Below are positions 1-14,800 of a stretch of DNA of 64,000 nt, piece by piece (positions within the stretch are counted from its first letter, which is position 1; the number at the start of each line of letters is the position of its first letter). A program made the position numbers and the translations under genes. Source of the stretch: Diploscapter coronatus (taxonomy: Eukaryota > Nematoda > Chromadorea > Rhabditida > Rhabditidae); the NCBI GenBank assembly GCA_964036155.1, contig OZ038423.1, positions 55,567,249 to 55,631,248 of the forward strand, in the 5' to 3' direction. The notes under the pieces are model-generated. The model saw only the letters and a list, made by a program, of their open reading frames with translations, did not search any database and had not been told where the DNA came from.

Positions 1-2813
1 CTCCACATTCATATCGATATTCCGCATCACACCTACTCCCATGCATCTCTCCAAAATGCCCGTCACTCGCAGGTAAGCGAGTTTTCGAATTCGAAGCTGA
101 AATTACAAATCGTGATAAAAATTTGTTAGAATTAGAAATGTATGATTCGAATTTTATTGTGGTTAAATAAAGTTTTATTTATTTCGAAATTTCTTAAAGT
201 TCGGTAAAAATCTTCTCCAGGAAACTTTGCTAGAATTCCGAAAATCTACGCTAAAATCACTTTAAAAGAACCCCTTTCGTAAAAACTTATGAACTTCTTC
301 TAGAATTGTAACGTATCTCTTGCATGATAATCGCTAATGTATTACGATTTTCGAAGAATTCACCCCAATGAATTTATCAAATTAACACAATAAGTGCGAC
401 CTTTCAAACGTCACTGTTCATTATGTAAAACGCTTGCCTGAAAAGTCGAGAACTTATTCTAAGTACTTCTACTTTTCCTATTCTGTTCATTCTTATGCCG
501 CCTTATTTGATAAAGAAAGATTCCTAATTTTCATGAAAAAATCTATAAGCTGAAATTTTTATCTTACAGTAGCCATAAGAATCAAAAGCAAGAGTTTTTT
601 TTTGCAAAACGTGGGAGAAAGCGTTTCAGATTATCGTAAATCAGAATATTCTCATGAAATTACTCATTTTAGGCACTTCTGTTTCCCTTCTCCTTCTTAC
701 TATAGTTCAATATTTTTCACCTTATATTGCAGAACAATGGCGAAATTATTCAAATTACATTATTTTTCAGTTCCAGTTTTTCATTGCCGATAAAAATTTG
801 ACTAAAATCTTGCTGAACTGTTCAAATTATGTCATTTTGTTTTTTAATATTTTTTTATTGATGACTACTTTTTTCCCCATTATCACAAGTAATATTTCTT
901 TCTTGGTTTGTCAAAATGGTGTAATTTTATTTTCTATATTTGATTTTTTTTCAATAAATCGGAAAAAGTAATGACTGACCACATCGATGACGCTTAGAGA
1001 GTCGATGCAGTGGGCCAATTGCAGGTCGGAGAAGAATGCCTCTTCAGAGGGGGAAGCTGAAGACGCCGACACTGCCGATGAGGTCGAGGAAGGCAGCGAG
1101 TAGGAGGGCAGGGTGGGAGGGGAGCGGTACAGAAACGCTGAAGGCAAGGAGGAGGTCGGATGGGATTTGAGTGGGAAGGACGAGGACGGGAAGATCGACT
1201 GACGGATTCTCAGCGAAGAAGGACCGCTGAAAATGTTAACATCAAATCTTAGAAAATTATGATTTTGCAAAAAGTTTCGACAGAAAATTCTTTTCATAGA
1301 AAATAAACAAGGAGATGAAATTATGGAAAGACAATATTGTATAACATCTTCGACATGAGCAAAAATATGCGATCTTTTATAAGTAAATTCTAGCAAGTCA
1401 TAGTTTTTTTTTTTATAATTTGAAAAGAAAAATCCTACCTCGGTGACCTCGACAATGAAGACCCCACTCCCGAATCCCTCCTGCTCTGCACGAAGGCAGT
1501 GCCACCCAGCTGTTCGTCGTCCGTCAAACTGCCCTGACTCTTGTTCGCTGCAGTGTCGACCTTCAGATGGCCTTCCCCATTCGACGTCGAGGGAGATTCT
1601 GAAGCCGCTGTACGAAGCAGTGAGGAATCAGAAGAGACGTCTGAAAATGAGAAATTCGAGATTTCATTCCGTCACTCCTAAAAACTAAAGAGCAAATGTT
1701 CTGTTATTGATAGATGAAATCTATAGAAGAAAACTCAATATTGACGATTTCAAAATAAACAAGTTCTTTTCCTTGAAAATTTCATTAAAAATGCATTTTT
1801 GAAACCATCAATAATTCCTTGGTAAATTTGGGGGAAGAAGTCTAGTAATTCGATACAAACCATGCAAATAATAGCCGTCATCTTGAATGACGAGATTCCT
1901 GGACCTCTCGATGGATTGTGACTGAGGTTGAGTTGATGCTGGATGAAAATAACTGCTATAATACGGAGGCGAGTAGGGGGTGGTGTGAATGGAGGTCGCT
2001 ACGGACGCGGCCGGAGAGTGCGTTGTCGAGGTCGAAGCGGATGGAGTGTAGCAGTACGGGGAGGTGCGTAGAGGGCCTGCTGGCGCGGGCTGCACTGGAC
2101 GGGAAGTCCATCTTAAAAACTTACTGATTAAAGAAACTGTCGTTTAACTTTTCGACTCGAACTCGTGTATTTAGGAACAGTCAAAAATTGGCTTATTTAG
2201 GGGAACTTGTTCAAAACATGATTATTCGCAACGTTAAAGTTGACCACTGTGCTTTTTAGTTTGTTACAGATGTTTGTCTCAAAAAGTCATCGCTTTCCTT
2301 TAATACGTTCAAATATTTAACGAAATGAATAAAGAAACATTTGAAACCTTGGCAACGATCCTCCTTGCTGTTGATTGTGGTTGTGTCTTTCCAATAGGGT
2401 CCTTGGATCGAATCGATATCTGTCCATAGAGGGAGTCATCGGTGTGATTCCAGTCACGTAGGGGGATGACGAATCGTTGTTCGTCGATGAAAATCTTCCT
2501 CCCAGATGGCCGTAGCCGTTGAGTTGTGGAGTGAAGTGGCCTGGAGGAGGAGAGGATGGCACGAAGCCTCGATTGTACGAGGAATTCGACCTCGTATGGT
2601 AAGCTGTGGGAGGGGGCACTGAGCGGTCCCTCTTTACGGGGATGCGGTGTGAGTGAGAAGGGGGAGGGGAGAAGGCGTAAGCAGAAGCCTGAGTTGGAGC
2701 GGGAGAAATGAGTTCCTGCTGATTATGGGTTGGGGAGAGAATCACCATTCCCTGGCGGCGAGCCGATTTGCTTCTCGACTGTCTTTCACTCGGACCAATA
2801 GGTCGAGATCGAA
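1..2813 (-). CDS. gei-1: gei-1-like exons 30-34: Ser/Pro linker and pre-GAP helix (partial)
   Basis: Residues 1160-1580; exons 2348-2813, 1861-2111, 1439-1640, 980-1226 and 1-96. Exons 30 and 31 are Ser/Pro/Tyr/His-rich, with no fold recognised. Exon 32 contains SRRDSGVGSSLSRSPS, matching the RRDSGVGASL motif of DLC1 relatives (RRDSGVG at residues 1452-1458). Exon 33 is Ser/Pro-rich and ends in DLQLAHCIDSLSVIDV. Exon 34 starts LRIRKLAYLRVTGILER. Together these correspond to the helix with the LRKLALLRLTALMEK pattern that lies just before the RhoGAP domain. The window stops inside exon 34, so the arginine finger, the rest of the GAP domain and the START domain are not visible. Confidence 0.85.
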
Positions 2814-5800
2814 CTGAAAAATTAGGAGGTTGATTAGAATGAGGGGAGGATTTTGTTAAGAATTAGAATTTCAAACTTCATTTTTTTCCTTTAGCTTTTC
2901 ATCGATTTTAGTGGGGAAAATTGGATTATATCCACACTTGTAAACTAAAGATTGTCCATTCCCAAAATAAACGATCTATTCTGGGAATGCTTTACCTCTA
3001 AGGAATGTTAGGAGATTTATTACGTCGGAAAGGATAAGGAGATGATAGGCTTACCGCTAAGGTCGGAAGGTCTAGGGATGGATCTCCCCGATCCAGAAGA
3101 AATAACTGCGGGATTGAGATTAGCACTGGCATTGGCCTGGTTGTGCGAGTCGAAGGACAGTAGAACTGGGTCGCCGATCACCAAAGGATTCGTTGCGTCT
3201 CTCGCTCGCGAAGCGCGGCGGCTTAAGTTGTGAGAATTTTTTTCTTACAGAAAAGTAAGAATTTTTATCAATCGACGATCCTACTATCTTCGAGCCATCT
3301 AAGAAGATTTCAGAATAATAAAATCTTAGATAGTGCGACAGATTAAATCACTCGTTTTTCTAACACAGAAAAGTTATCTATCTATCGATTCTTTCTACAA
3401 GGATTGCGCTGTAGCATGTGACGACAAATGATTAAAAATTATAAACAATTTTTTTTCAATTTTAATGTTTGGAGATAAAAAACTTGCGCAATTCTACCTC
3501 AAATGAATTTACTTTGTTAGCAAAAGAAAACAATCAGCTTACCGACTACTGGACCTGAGATCCATCTTTTTCATGATGGCCCTGGCTCGTTCCTTGATTC
3601 GCTCGGACTGGGACCTGCTTAGTTTTGCCTGAGCGAAAGCTGCGGCTGACTGGGGGGAGGGAGGACCGTCTGGCGGGGCGACGATGCTACCATTCGCTGA
3701 GGACACTGACGACGCACTGCAAGAGGAGGAGATGATGAACAAGGCGAAAAAGACAATCAAGCAGAATGAAGAGAAGAGGAGGGAAGCTAGAAGTGGGGGA
3801 AATCGGATCGAAATGGAAACCAAACGATGATCGAATAAATAGGGAGTTGATGTGAATATCATTTACCATCCCGCGTTATCGCTAATTCAGAAAAATTACT
3901 GATGACCAAAATGCCGAGGGAAAAGCGCGGCGTCTTTCCGGAATAAACAAGCCGTAAATTTTCTCTCTGATTTGAATCAGTTGCCGAGAAGTTATCGCTA
4001 AATAAGTAATTCAGATCGCCAGGGAAAAAGAGCTGAAACTTTTGTGGACAAAGTTAACTGAAAGTCTTTACAGTTGCAGAATTTCCCGCTAGTTATCATG
4101 AACTCAGAAAAATTACTGTTGACCAAAATGCAAATAAAAAGCTGGAATGTTTCTGAAAAAATAACCACATTTTTGGAAAACTCATTAAAACAACTGCTTG
4201 ATAAAACAGCAATATCATCACAACCCAAGATGCTGATTACTGAACCGATAATAAAAAATTACTTAGAAATTATTTCAGAGGGTTTTCTTTCTTATAAAGA
4301 ATATTGGATAAGAAGATAACAATTTTTACGAAATGAAACCATCAATATCCTTAGTTATAATATCACTTTAGGTCTAACATTTGCAATATTCGAAATTTCG
4401 AAGACAAATGAAAAGATTTGAAATCAATAAATCTAAGATTAGAAATAAACCATTAATAGTCGAAAAGAATGGATAAATGTCATAAAACGGACTAGCGTTT
4501 TCATAAAAGACATCAAACATATTCACCCCATAAATGTTCGCTTCTCGCGATTCAGCATTTAGCATTTAGCAATACTTGACCGTTTTTCGTCCTCATCGAC
4601 GTTTCTTTCTTTCTTTCTTCTTGTAAGTCCCGCCCCCAATTCTCAGTTTTCAGATCAAACAGATGTTTTGTTTTGTCTCTCGAATTCGGTTCGATTTCAT
4701 GTGATCGATAGCTGATGAAGTGCAGATGGTATCGATAGATTACGAGAGTAATTTTTGATCGGAACCGACCTGACTCCGTCCATTTTCCCGTCCTCGTACC
4801 GCTCAGTTCGACCGTCCGCTCGCTTGTCGTACGGAGAAATTTGGTGTCTGGAAAATTTATTTTATGATATGAAAGGATTTCTTCTAAATTATAAAAATGA
4901 TGAAACTGTCATAAGTCTATGAGAGTTTCGTGAGTTTATTAAAAAAAAAACTTTAGAAGGATGTAATCATTACCTATCCATCTGCCAATTAGGCTTCGTC
5001 GACACGATTCTGCCGGTGGCACCGTACATCGGTTCGTTTCCGATTCGATTCCACGTGTGATTCTGTCGCTGATATTGCCAGTTTGATGATAGGGCTACCT
5101 AAAATTCGTTTATTTTTATCAAAGTACCTTGCACTCTTTTATTTACATTCTATCTTTCCTTTCGACAAGAGTTTATAGTTTGGTGATGATGATTTTGTAG
5201 GAAAACTTCGTTTTATTTGCTTTTCAAACTAGACTGTAGTTTAAAGATGTATAAAATCAAACGTTCCAAAGAGTCCCTCCTTATTTGGAAAATGTATCCT
5301 ATGTAACAAATGCACTCGTAGTTTACATTTCGAGGTGTCAGATATTTGTTTGTTTAGATTCGCGAATTGAGGCATTTTGGAATTTACATAAATAAGGAAA
5401 ATAGCTCACATTATCTTCGTCGTCCAGACCGAAAGCGTCGAAATCGTTCTGAAAATGGCAGGAATTAAATCATAACGAATCAAAGTTCAAATGGTGTCTT
5501 TATGTTTTCTTTACAATTTGGCCACAAGCGAATTTTTTATCTCACTTCCTTAGAATTGCATGCTGTTTACACTGTAAATAGCGCAATACCGTATTGGCAG
5601 AATCACCAGGAAAAAGAGCAGTTGCAGGTTAAAGTTCTTGTATTGTACGATATAGAATTATGAAAAAGATGAGATACGGTAAATGGCTATTTTGAAATGC
5701 AGGTTTTTTCCGAATATCACCGTCACAAATATTATCTATTGAAAACCTCTCCTGAGATTCATCTATAAAGTTCTCATTTTCACTGAACTGAGTAAAATTT

Positions 5801-8800
5801 CTAAAAAAAACCCTAAAAATGTGTTACTTTTGATTTTATTGTTATTTGTTTAGTACTTCCGATTCAGATTCACTCGTAGTTTTGCCTTTCTTGACTCGTG
5901 ATTCACGCCATTCACAGAGCCAATTGACCATTGAAATTCACAACAATGAGAGGGGGAATGGATTCGATACGCGACACGGGAATTTAACAGGGCGAATGGA
6001 TGGAATTGGCCGAGAAAGGATGGGGAAATGAGAATGGGACGGGGAAAAATGCTGCTTGTAAGGAATTGGAACGAGCGAACGCGCGCATATCATCGCTGAG
6101 GAATTTCTCGGAGCGCGCTTTTGGTCACTTAGCGAAGTCTGTTTAGCTGCGAAGAAAGCGACATGACTAAAAGGGCATTATTCTAGCAGGGAAAATGACT
6201 GCGGATTCTGCAAATGGAACGAAACTCTGAAATGAGGCAGATTTTTGTTCGCTTGTAGAAAATTGCACAAGTTTTAGTGTCAGAATTCTTCCAAGTTTCG
6301 CATTTTACTTCAGTGCAAAATATCCCGAAACTTCCCATACAGAGGCAATAACGATAGTCAATCAATTCAAGTGCCTGCCTGTAGACATGTTTCCTAATTC
6401 CTCTGTTCCCATTTTTGTAACCGCCACACCTCTCGACCCATCTGCCCCTTGTTCTTCCGTATCACCCATTCACTAACCATAAGCAGCTTATCATTTCCCT
6501 TATCATCCCTTTCGTCGAATTGCGGCAATTATGCGCGTTCGCCCTCGGCCTTTTTTTCGTTTCTAACACCTCAACTAGTCACTTGACAAAAAACGCGAGG
6601 AATGCCGATGAAAAATGATGCGTAACGCCTCTTTCAGACAAGACTTTAATAAGGTGATCAATTGGAGGGTTGATGAATAGTTTTGCGTTTACAATATTTC
6701 GAACCATCTGTTTCAAATAGAAGAAATTCGGGAGGGATCAGAATGACATTTTGGATAGATGAAACCATAATGACCATTAAAAATGTTCGAGTCGAGGAAT
6801 CAAAACATGGAATTAGCTCAAAATTCCGGAGTCGGAATGCCGACGCATTCCAGATCCGAATTCGAAATTTTTGATATCTGCATAAAATGTTTAAAACCCA
6901 CCCTTCTCCGCATAATGACGTTATCAATTTTCATAATTGCACATCTGTTGAGCGTGTCGAGTCGTCTGTAGAGAGCCCTGAGCGAATCTGTCCCTAGGAA
7001 AGCGTGGTCCTTGTTCACCGAATGTAACTCGATGGGGAAGCTTCCCTCTGAAACGAAACAGATCAACATTTTAATCCTTTAGCTTAGAAAACATCAACTC
7101 TTTTTCTGAGAAACTTGAACACTGGAGAAAAGAAAGTTTTTGAAGAAAACAACAAGTTTGTTGGTAACTCAAATAGCAACATCACAATGAAAAGATAGGA
7201 TAAGAAAATTCCATTTTCATTTCCCATAAATAGCGAGAATACACATGAGAACTACAACAGAACTTGCAAAAAATCACGAGAACAGCACATTCCGTTGCAG
7301 CCCTGTTTCTGGGATTTTAATATCATAGTATCACAGCTTTCCTGGGTTTCTGTTTCACTGAGAGTTCCGTAATTTGAAATTCAACAATTATAAACAAAAA
7401 AGTAGCAAAAGACAGGATAATTTAGCCCCTTGTTGAGGCATGCAAATGGGAATAAGTTTGGCAATAAGAGAAAAGAATAAAAAGACGGAGAGGGAAATGA
7501 ACAACCCGTTTGGTTTCCTCGTGTACGGGATGGCATCACTTGCAGCCTGGCTTGCAGAGGGAAGTTGCAATGACACCCCGGGGGGCGGCAGGGCAAATTC
7601 ATCAGGGCAAGTCGGCCATAAACGGCAGAGGAGATGAATGAAACCCCATATCATATCTCATATCACCGCATTAGAGAATTAACAGTCATAAAGAGAGGAA
7701 AGTGAGATTTTGATTTGTTTCATAGCAGAAGTGACACGCTTTTTACTGTAAGAAAATTTTAACTGGCAGCTAAGTTTTTGATAACCGTCAGATAGGAAGT
7801 AGAAAAAGGCGTTTTCGTCATAAAGGTGAAAAGTTATAACGGGGTATAAAATAGTGATTGCAATACTGTCAAGATTTCAAAATTAAATCATGAAAAACGT
7901 CCGAAAAGGGTATATTTCCTTGCAGAAGTAAATGATATCATACGCAAAAGCAAGAAGTAAAATAAACCAGTTCAAAATTTTATCACGGTTTCTAAAGATT
8001 CTAAACATCGCTGATCTTGAAGAGGGTTTAACAGAATTTAAAAATTCTTGCAAGATAGAATTATTATGTTGCAAAATAATAGCATAGGAGGCACTCACGG
8101 AAGTGATATAATTAAAAAGCATAAAAATCATCTTAGTGCGATACTGTATTTATTCCTAGCCTTCGCACTACAGCTATACAGGGCTTACAAGTGTTTGGTG
8201 ATTACGGGAAAGGAAAGGAACGGGTAAAATAGGGAAAGAGAGAGAGAGAGAGATCTATTAGAAAAGAGAGGAAAGACACCGGTTTGGGAAGGAATCGAAG
8301 AATAAGGAAAACGGAAGAAGAACTAAACAAGTAACAAGTCATAAGGAATGAGAATGGAAATTCGAAGGTTGACTGGACAGGACGAACATAATGAATGAAC
8401 CAGAGATTTGGCAGAAAGTTCAAGATGGAATTGGATTTAGAAAAGCTCAACTTTCAAGGACCCACAGGAATTTCAGAAATCAGAATGCGAGTTCCATATC
8501 AGACATGAGTGATAGCAAGACTTCATGAAACCGACTCCAAATTGTGGGTAAGAGATGAAGAATAACATCTCGTGAAGAGTTTAGAGTTAGTTGAACTCTT
8601 TATGACTTTGCGTCCTAACCGAACTACGAAAAGTCATATGTGGCAAAAAGCAGGCCGGAGATAAAACCACTTAGCCAGTCACTCAACCAATAACCGATTT
8701 CATTTATCTTTGCTTAATCACCCATGAATATGACATTTAAAGAAAGCATTGCGTCAAAATCGTCATAAAATAAGAATTTCTAGAATTTTGTAGAGGCTAC

Positions 8801-11800
8801 CGCAATTTCGCAAGGAAGAAGGTATAAATAGAAGAAAGTAAATGATGCAAACTTGTAAGCGACATAGGCGGTCCGATGTCAAATTGATCACTCAGAAAAT
8901 AAGTAATCGTTCAAACCATACAAATTAGCATACACAATTTTAGCATTCCAATTTCGCATAATGTTTAGGAAACGAATATTCCACGTTAACTTTCGAAATA
9001 ATCTTTTCATCGGACGGTACGCTCAAGATAGAATGGTAATAGAAATTCTAAACTCCAGAAAGATAGGATAAGAATTATCTCAGATTTCGAAATCAATATT
9101 TTAAAATAAATTCTTAAGGCAAAAAATGCTAAAATCAGCCCACCTTCGTATTGTTTGACGTACTGGGGAAATCCGGCCTGTTTCAACCAGCGACACGCTT
9201 CGAGAGCATCATTTTCTGCAATTCAACTAATAAATTACCGATTTTAAAGTTAAAATTAGGAATTTTCAATTTCAAGGTAACTCGTTAACTTTAGGCTGTC
9301 ACCAAAATAGTGATTGCAGTTAAAGAATTCGGCATTTTTCTCATAAAATCGCTAATCTAAAAAATCACAATCATAAATTTTCAATTTCGAGATGAAATGT
9401 CTATTAGGCAATAAGTCAATTGAAGAGTGATTATAATTGGAGGGAAGGTAGGATTTGAGATCTGAAAGGTAATGAATTTAAAGGAAGAAAGGACGAAAAG
9501 GGGATGAGGGCAAGGTCAGAAGAAATGAGAAATAGCGGAAGATAAAGAAAGAAAATCTGCAAAGACAAAAAGGGAATGGAGATAAAATGGAACCAATCGA
9601 GATAAGAAGGGAAATGCGAATTGACTCTCGAAATCTGATTGCGAGATAAGAAATATGATAAACAGATAACTAATAGCCATATATGGCAAGAAAGTTTGCA
9701 TCATTCATCATTTATGATAAAAGACGTCTTGGAATAATTGATCGTTGGGAAAATTTTGATAGAACTTATGAAAATGCATGTTTTGTTAGGATATTCTTTG
9801 GTATATGGTAAGTGGTAGAAAACCAAATGAAAACTTGAGAAAAGTCGCGACTCAGAAAAATTATATCAACCCCTCTTATCTAAGTATGCTCGAAAATATG
9901 ATAAGTTTTCTATCAGAAAACCGGCAAGATTTGATAAAACAAACCTTGGTAGACAAAAGGATTTACGAGAACCGGTTTTTTTTCGAATTTTGTCTCTGAA
10001 CTGGCCTGACATTTTGAGGTACAAGTAGGTGAGACTGTTTGCATTGGATTTGATGAGTTCGGTGCAGGCAAATTTGTTGACAAGGTATCTTATCGTTTTC
10101 CGAGGGAAAAGAGCAAGTTTTCGATTGAAGAGGAATTAATAAAGCTAGTTATCAAAAATAACAAGTAATAATTTTAACTCTCTAAATATTTGCTCAGAAA
10201 TGAAGAATTTTTTGAAAGGATAATAAAATTCTTTGAAAATTCGAAAACATCTGTCTTGTTATTGTTGATGTTTTAGAACTTAGATGGGAAGTTCGGATAA
10301 AATCAAAACAATCGCCCGCAAATGAATCCACTTCTCCATTTTCGCTACCATAAATATCAACCAAATTGTCAGCAAAAGACTGATAAATGGCAGTTTTTGA
10401 GATGTAAACTTCCACGAAAGAAGTATTAGATCGATATATAAGAAGCGAAAATTAGCTTTTTCCAAGCAATTTACAGCAAAAACTGAAATTAGCTATCTTT
10501 TCCAGGAATATGGACTGGAGAAAGTGCGAAGGAAAGTAAACTGAATTCGAGAGAGATGGCTTATAGGAATCGTGATAAAATTGATGCCAAAAATGAGTCA
10601 TGAGAAAAATCAACCGAAAATGGATGATGCAGAATTTGGAAACGTTTGAACCAAAATCGTGATTTTCGGAGAAATCAATTCTTAGTAAGTAGATACAGAA
10701 TACAAAACATCTTTAAACTGTTGATAGCCGAATCAGAATTTGCCGTATTTTTCTCGAAAGAGTATGGAATTTCAAACTTCCTCAAACTCAAGAAAAAGCG
10801 GTAAATCAAAGACAAAGGCAAAAAATTAAAAATTGACCTTGGTTTTTCGTGGAAAAACTAAGGAAGAGGAATTCTTATCTGGGGCAAGAATGCAGCAAAC
10901 ACCCACCCTAGCTGCTCGTTTTTTTTGCCTTATTTTCCCCGCTTAACCCTGCTTTTTCCCTAATTTTCCCGTTTCTTTATTTTGTTTGGAAGCTAGTCAG
11001 ACGGTAGATGGAGTTTGAGCAAGCAAGAATTGGGGAGAGGGGGAAAGAAAGACATAAGAAGACAATCAAACACATCTGATAATGTGCAGTGCGGAACACA
11101 TGGAAGGATACGCAAAAATGCACACCCATTCTGGAAAGACGAATGATTACGACTAATCGAGGCATGAAGAAAGAAAAAGTCAATGATCAGATTTTTTTTG
11201 GAAAAATGAATATTTGAAAATCAACTTTTGGAAATTAATCCCCGTCGAAGTAAATCTTCTAACACAGTATTCTTTAACAAATCACCTGCATCCTTCATTT
11301 TGATCGAAATATTCGTGTCCACATCAGCCAACGGCAAAATTGTCAATGACAGAGGAGCGACTTCTGATTCGTTCAAATTACCGTTTTCGGAATAGGGGCT
11401 CTGGAAAATTCAAATAAATTTCCTTTTCAAACTAATGAAAGTTACCTCTTTAGCAGCCATATTCATATTCGCACTTCGAATAGAGCGATCGGTTGATGGA
11501 GAAGAGGTGGAGGAACCTAGGTCGTCTGAAATTAGAAATTTCGTTCGTGATAAAATTGTCGAGGATTAGTTTTCATAATTTCCGATGTTTCTTTTAAAGT
11601 TGAACCAAATTTTATTTTATGATATACCTAATTTGAGCTTCCTCCTGCCGGGCATATTGTCGTAAATCGAATCGATGCCCTTCATCCGACCCAGCGGCGG
11701 CAAATTTCGAAATGACCGGGGTGGCACTGAATATTTTCAAGGTTTAGAGAAAATTAAAAAAAAGAAAAAAAAAGAAAGATTTCTGATTTCTATACAGGTG

Positions 11801-14800
11801 ATAGAAGATGAATATGAAAGATGAAGAAGAGAGAATGTGGTCCAATAAATCAGCGATTAATAATGATAAAATAAAGAGTGCGATAAAAAGAAGTCCATCT
11901 TCCTCTTCATTCATAAATGAAGAAAATGGGATAATTGAATGAAGAATAACTACTCCGAATTAGCAGATTTGGAGTAAAATCAGTGATAAGGAAAGTAATG
12001 CGATCAGAAACAAGATCTCAATTAGAAAACAGCTGACTCAGATCCGTTTTGAGAAACAAAATTGGTCTGAACAAATTAGGTATGCTATATCAGATAGAGG
12101 AGATATCGTAAAACCGTATAATAAAGCGAGATCGGGAAAAATTTTAAACGAAAAAAAACGTATGTAAATAATTAGTAATTTTTCAAAATACTAATTTCGC
12201 AAAGTCACTTTGTTTTCCTCGTCAAAAATTATTAGACACTTATGAAAAGTGATTCTTGTTTTGCGGTAGGTTCAAAATTAGTTGAAAACAGCCGTAATTA
12301 CTCTCGTAAAATCTTAAGAAGTTTTCTCGGCCGTAAAAATCAAAGCTAAAAGTAAAGAAGTAAAGGCATTGTAGTAAAGTAGATTGCAGGAAAATGTACA
12401 GAAAAATTGTTGGAAAACGTCTGCGCGCGCGAGTTTGAAAAAGAAAGGGGAAAATGAAAGAAAGACAATTCGATCCGAAAGTAGGAAAAGGAAAGCGGAG
12501 CGCGTTCGTCATTAAAGAGAATAGAAATGAGTGGAAACGAAGAGAGAAAAGAATGAAGCCTTGCTTAGAAATGAAGAGTTGTACGGAAACACAGAAGCAA
12601 CGCAGAATGTGACAGGGAGAACGCTATTTTAGATGAGATGCAAAATAAACACAATACAAGAGGAATACAATAGAAATATATGAATGCAGAAAACAGAAAC
12701 ATGATTAATAGGCTTGAAAAAAGAAACATAATCGAATCAATTCTTTCTTAAGAATACAAGCACTTTATCACACTAAAGCGATTTTTTCAACATCGATTTT
12801 TGCGCTTTTTCGTCTAAAAGAATGCATTTTCGAGAAATGTTGCCATTTTGCTAAATGAAAGATTAAAAGCCGTTTTCGAAGCGAATTTGAATAAGGAATA
12901 AAGTCGCGGATGATATTGATAGTTCTTGACAAATATTATATTCCTCTAGGCAGTATGTTTTCAAAACATTAGCTCTAAAAGTGCTACGATTTCTCGAAAA
13001 ATGCATTAGCCTCAAAATATCGCATCGATTGAATAAAAGCAAAACTTATCGAAAATCAGCCGATTTTTGCTGGTCGCCGTATTTTTCATGCAAACTCCGA
13101 AAGATTCACTGATTTTTGTGGAACGCGCGTCCAGATGTGCTGTTTGAAGGAAGAAGAGTTACGTCAAAGAAGGATATAAAAAGGATGATTCGAGACGGAG
13201 GAATCGAAAACATCGAGGAAAATATTTTCCTGATAGTAAGATGTCGCATCTGCGAAACGCATGATCAAGTGGATTGTTTTCGAAGATCAACATGATTTCT
13301 TAGATCTCGAGGATAAATTTACCTGGAGGTGATAAAACGTCGGTTTGCGTGAGTTGCCCTGTAGAGGAATGCCGAATCATGTCATTGCCATTCAAGTTGC
13401 TCGGCCAATTCGAGTTTCGCGTCAAAGAACTACTGGCGGAGGGCTGAATGAGTGAATAAGAATTCTATAAAAATTATCCTGGTTGAAATATTTAAAACTA
13501 ATTTGAAGATATCGCTCAAGTCTATCTTTCCGATAAATTCCAAATAGCATTGAAGTATGAGTTAAAGTTTTGAAATTTTCGAAATATAAACGATCACGAA
13601 AGATAGCAAGTTAAAATTACCCCTTTCGTATTCCCATTCTGAGCACTTTCACTACATTCCAGCAACAAGGCCAAACTCTCGTCCATTTTCCGGAGCAATC
13701 TGAAAGGTGGTATTTTTCAAGAAAGCCGAAAATTATTCCGTACTTTTCTTTCTCGCACTCCTTCGGAGTTTCCTTGCTTTTGCTCTTTTCTGTGACTGCG
13801 GCCACTTCTCGGTCAGCTTCGTCGTTTTCTGACGACCAATCATTTCGGTCCCTGAACATTTGGAATTTAGTAAATCTAAACATTCATAGCATTTCATAAA
13901 ATTTCGAAGTCATCACTGCTTCTTTTCATATCCAGTATGGCCCTTCATTTCATTTTCTTCAAATTTGTTTTGATTTGAAGAAAATTATATTAATCTAGAA
14001 ATTTATCGCTTTTATTCCCGTTCATTCCAAGATTGCCCCCTTATTCTATTTTCGTTCAAAAGTTTATCCGTTAATTGCAAGTGGGAAATTATTCTGCCCT
14101 TTCCAAATAATTCATGCACTTTTCGGAACAAAAGAAGAATAAGACGTGAGTAACAAAGTGCATGTACTTCGCAGTATGTAATCCCTGATATTCCGTTTCA
14201 TCACACAGCTGTTTTTCTCATCGTAAAACAAGTTGCTACAAGTAATAAAGTGCATCACAAGAATCATAAAATTATGTATAGAAGATGAGTAGGTTGGGAC
14301 AGAATTAATGTCTTCATGATATTTTTATGATTACCTTCTGAGAAATTCGGTGGTTTTGCTCGGCTCGGAAGGTGTGCGGATGTCGCGCAGCCGGCCTTCT
14401 GTCGGTTCGTTGATCCAATCGAAAGAACTCGATCGAGAGATCGAAAATGGTGAAGTTTGAGTGGCCGTCTCCTGAAATTCAATAATTGAAAATAAATGTA
14501 TGATCACTTTTAAATCTTTGGTGCAATTGTTTGTGCAATTCATACATTACGCAATTGGATGGGGATTGAAGGTAAAAAACAATAATTAGACGAAAATTTT
14601 TTGGAATTATCGAATTCAAAATGAATGATCATTTTCAGAAAAAAAACTTGGCAAAATGAATGCAAATATAATGAAAAAATTGCAACCTGTTCAATATTGA
14701 GCAACGTTGGTGTGTCATCAGCCTTGTATCGGTTTTCCTCGATGCTTTTGATGAGCGATGCGACGATGTTTCTCACATTGCTGTGCTCTTCAGGCTCGTG

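Noticed and set aside
911..1396. 161-codon minus-strand open frame taken as one gene
   Set aside because: Its conserved part is exon 33 of the gei-1-like gene (980-1226). The rest is intron read through; splice phases on both sides fit the exon.
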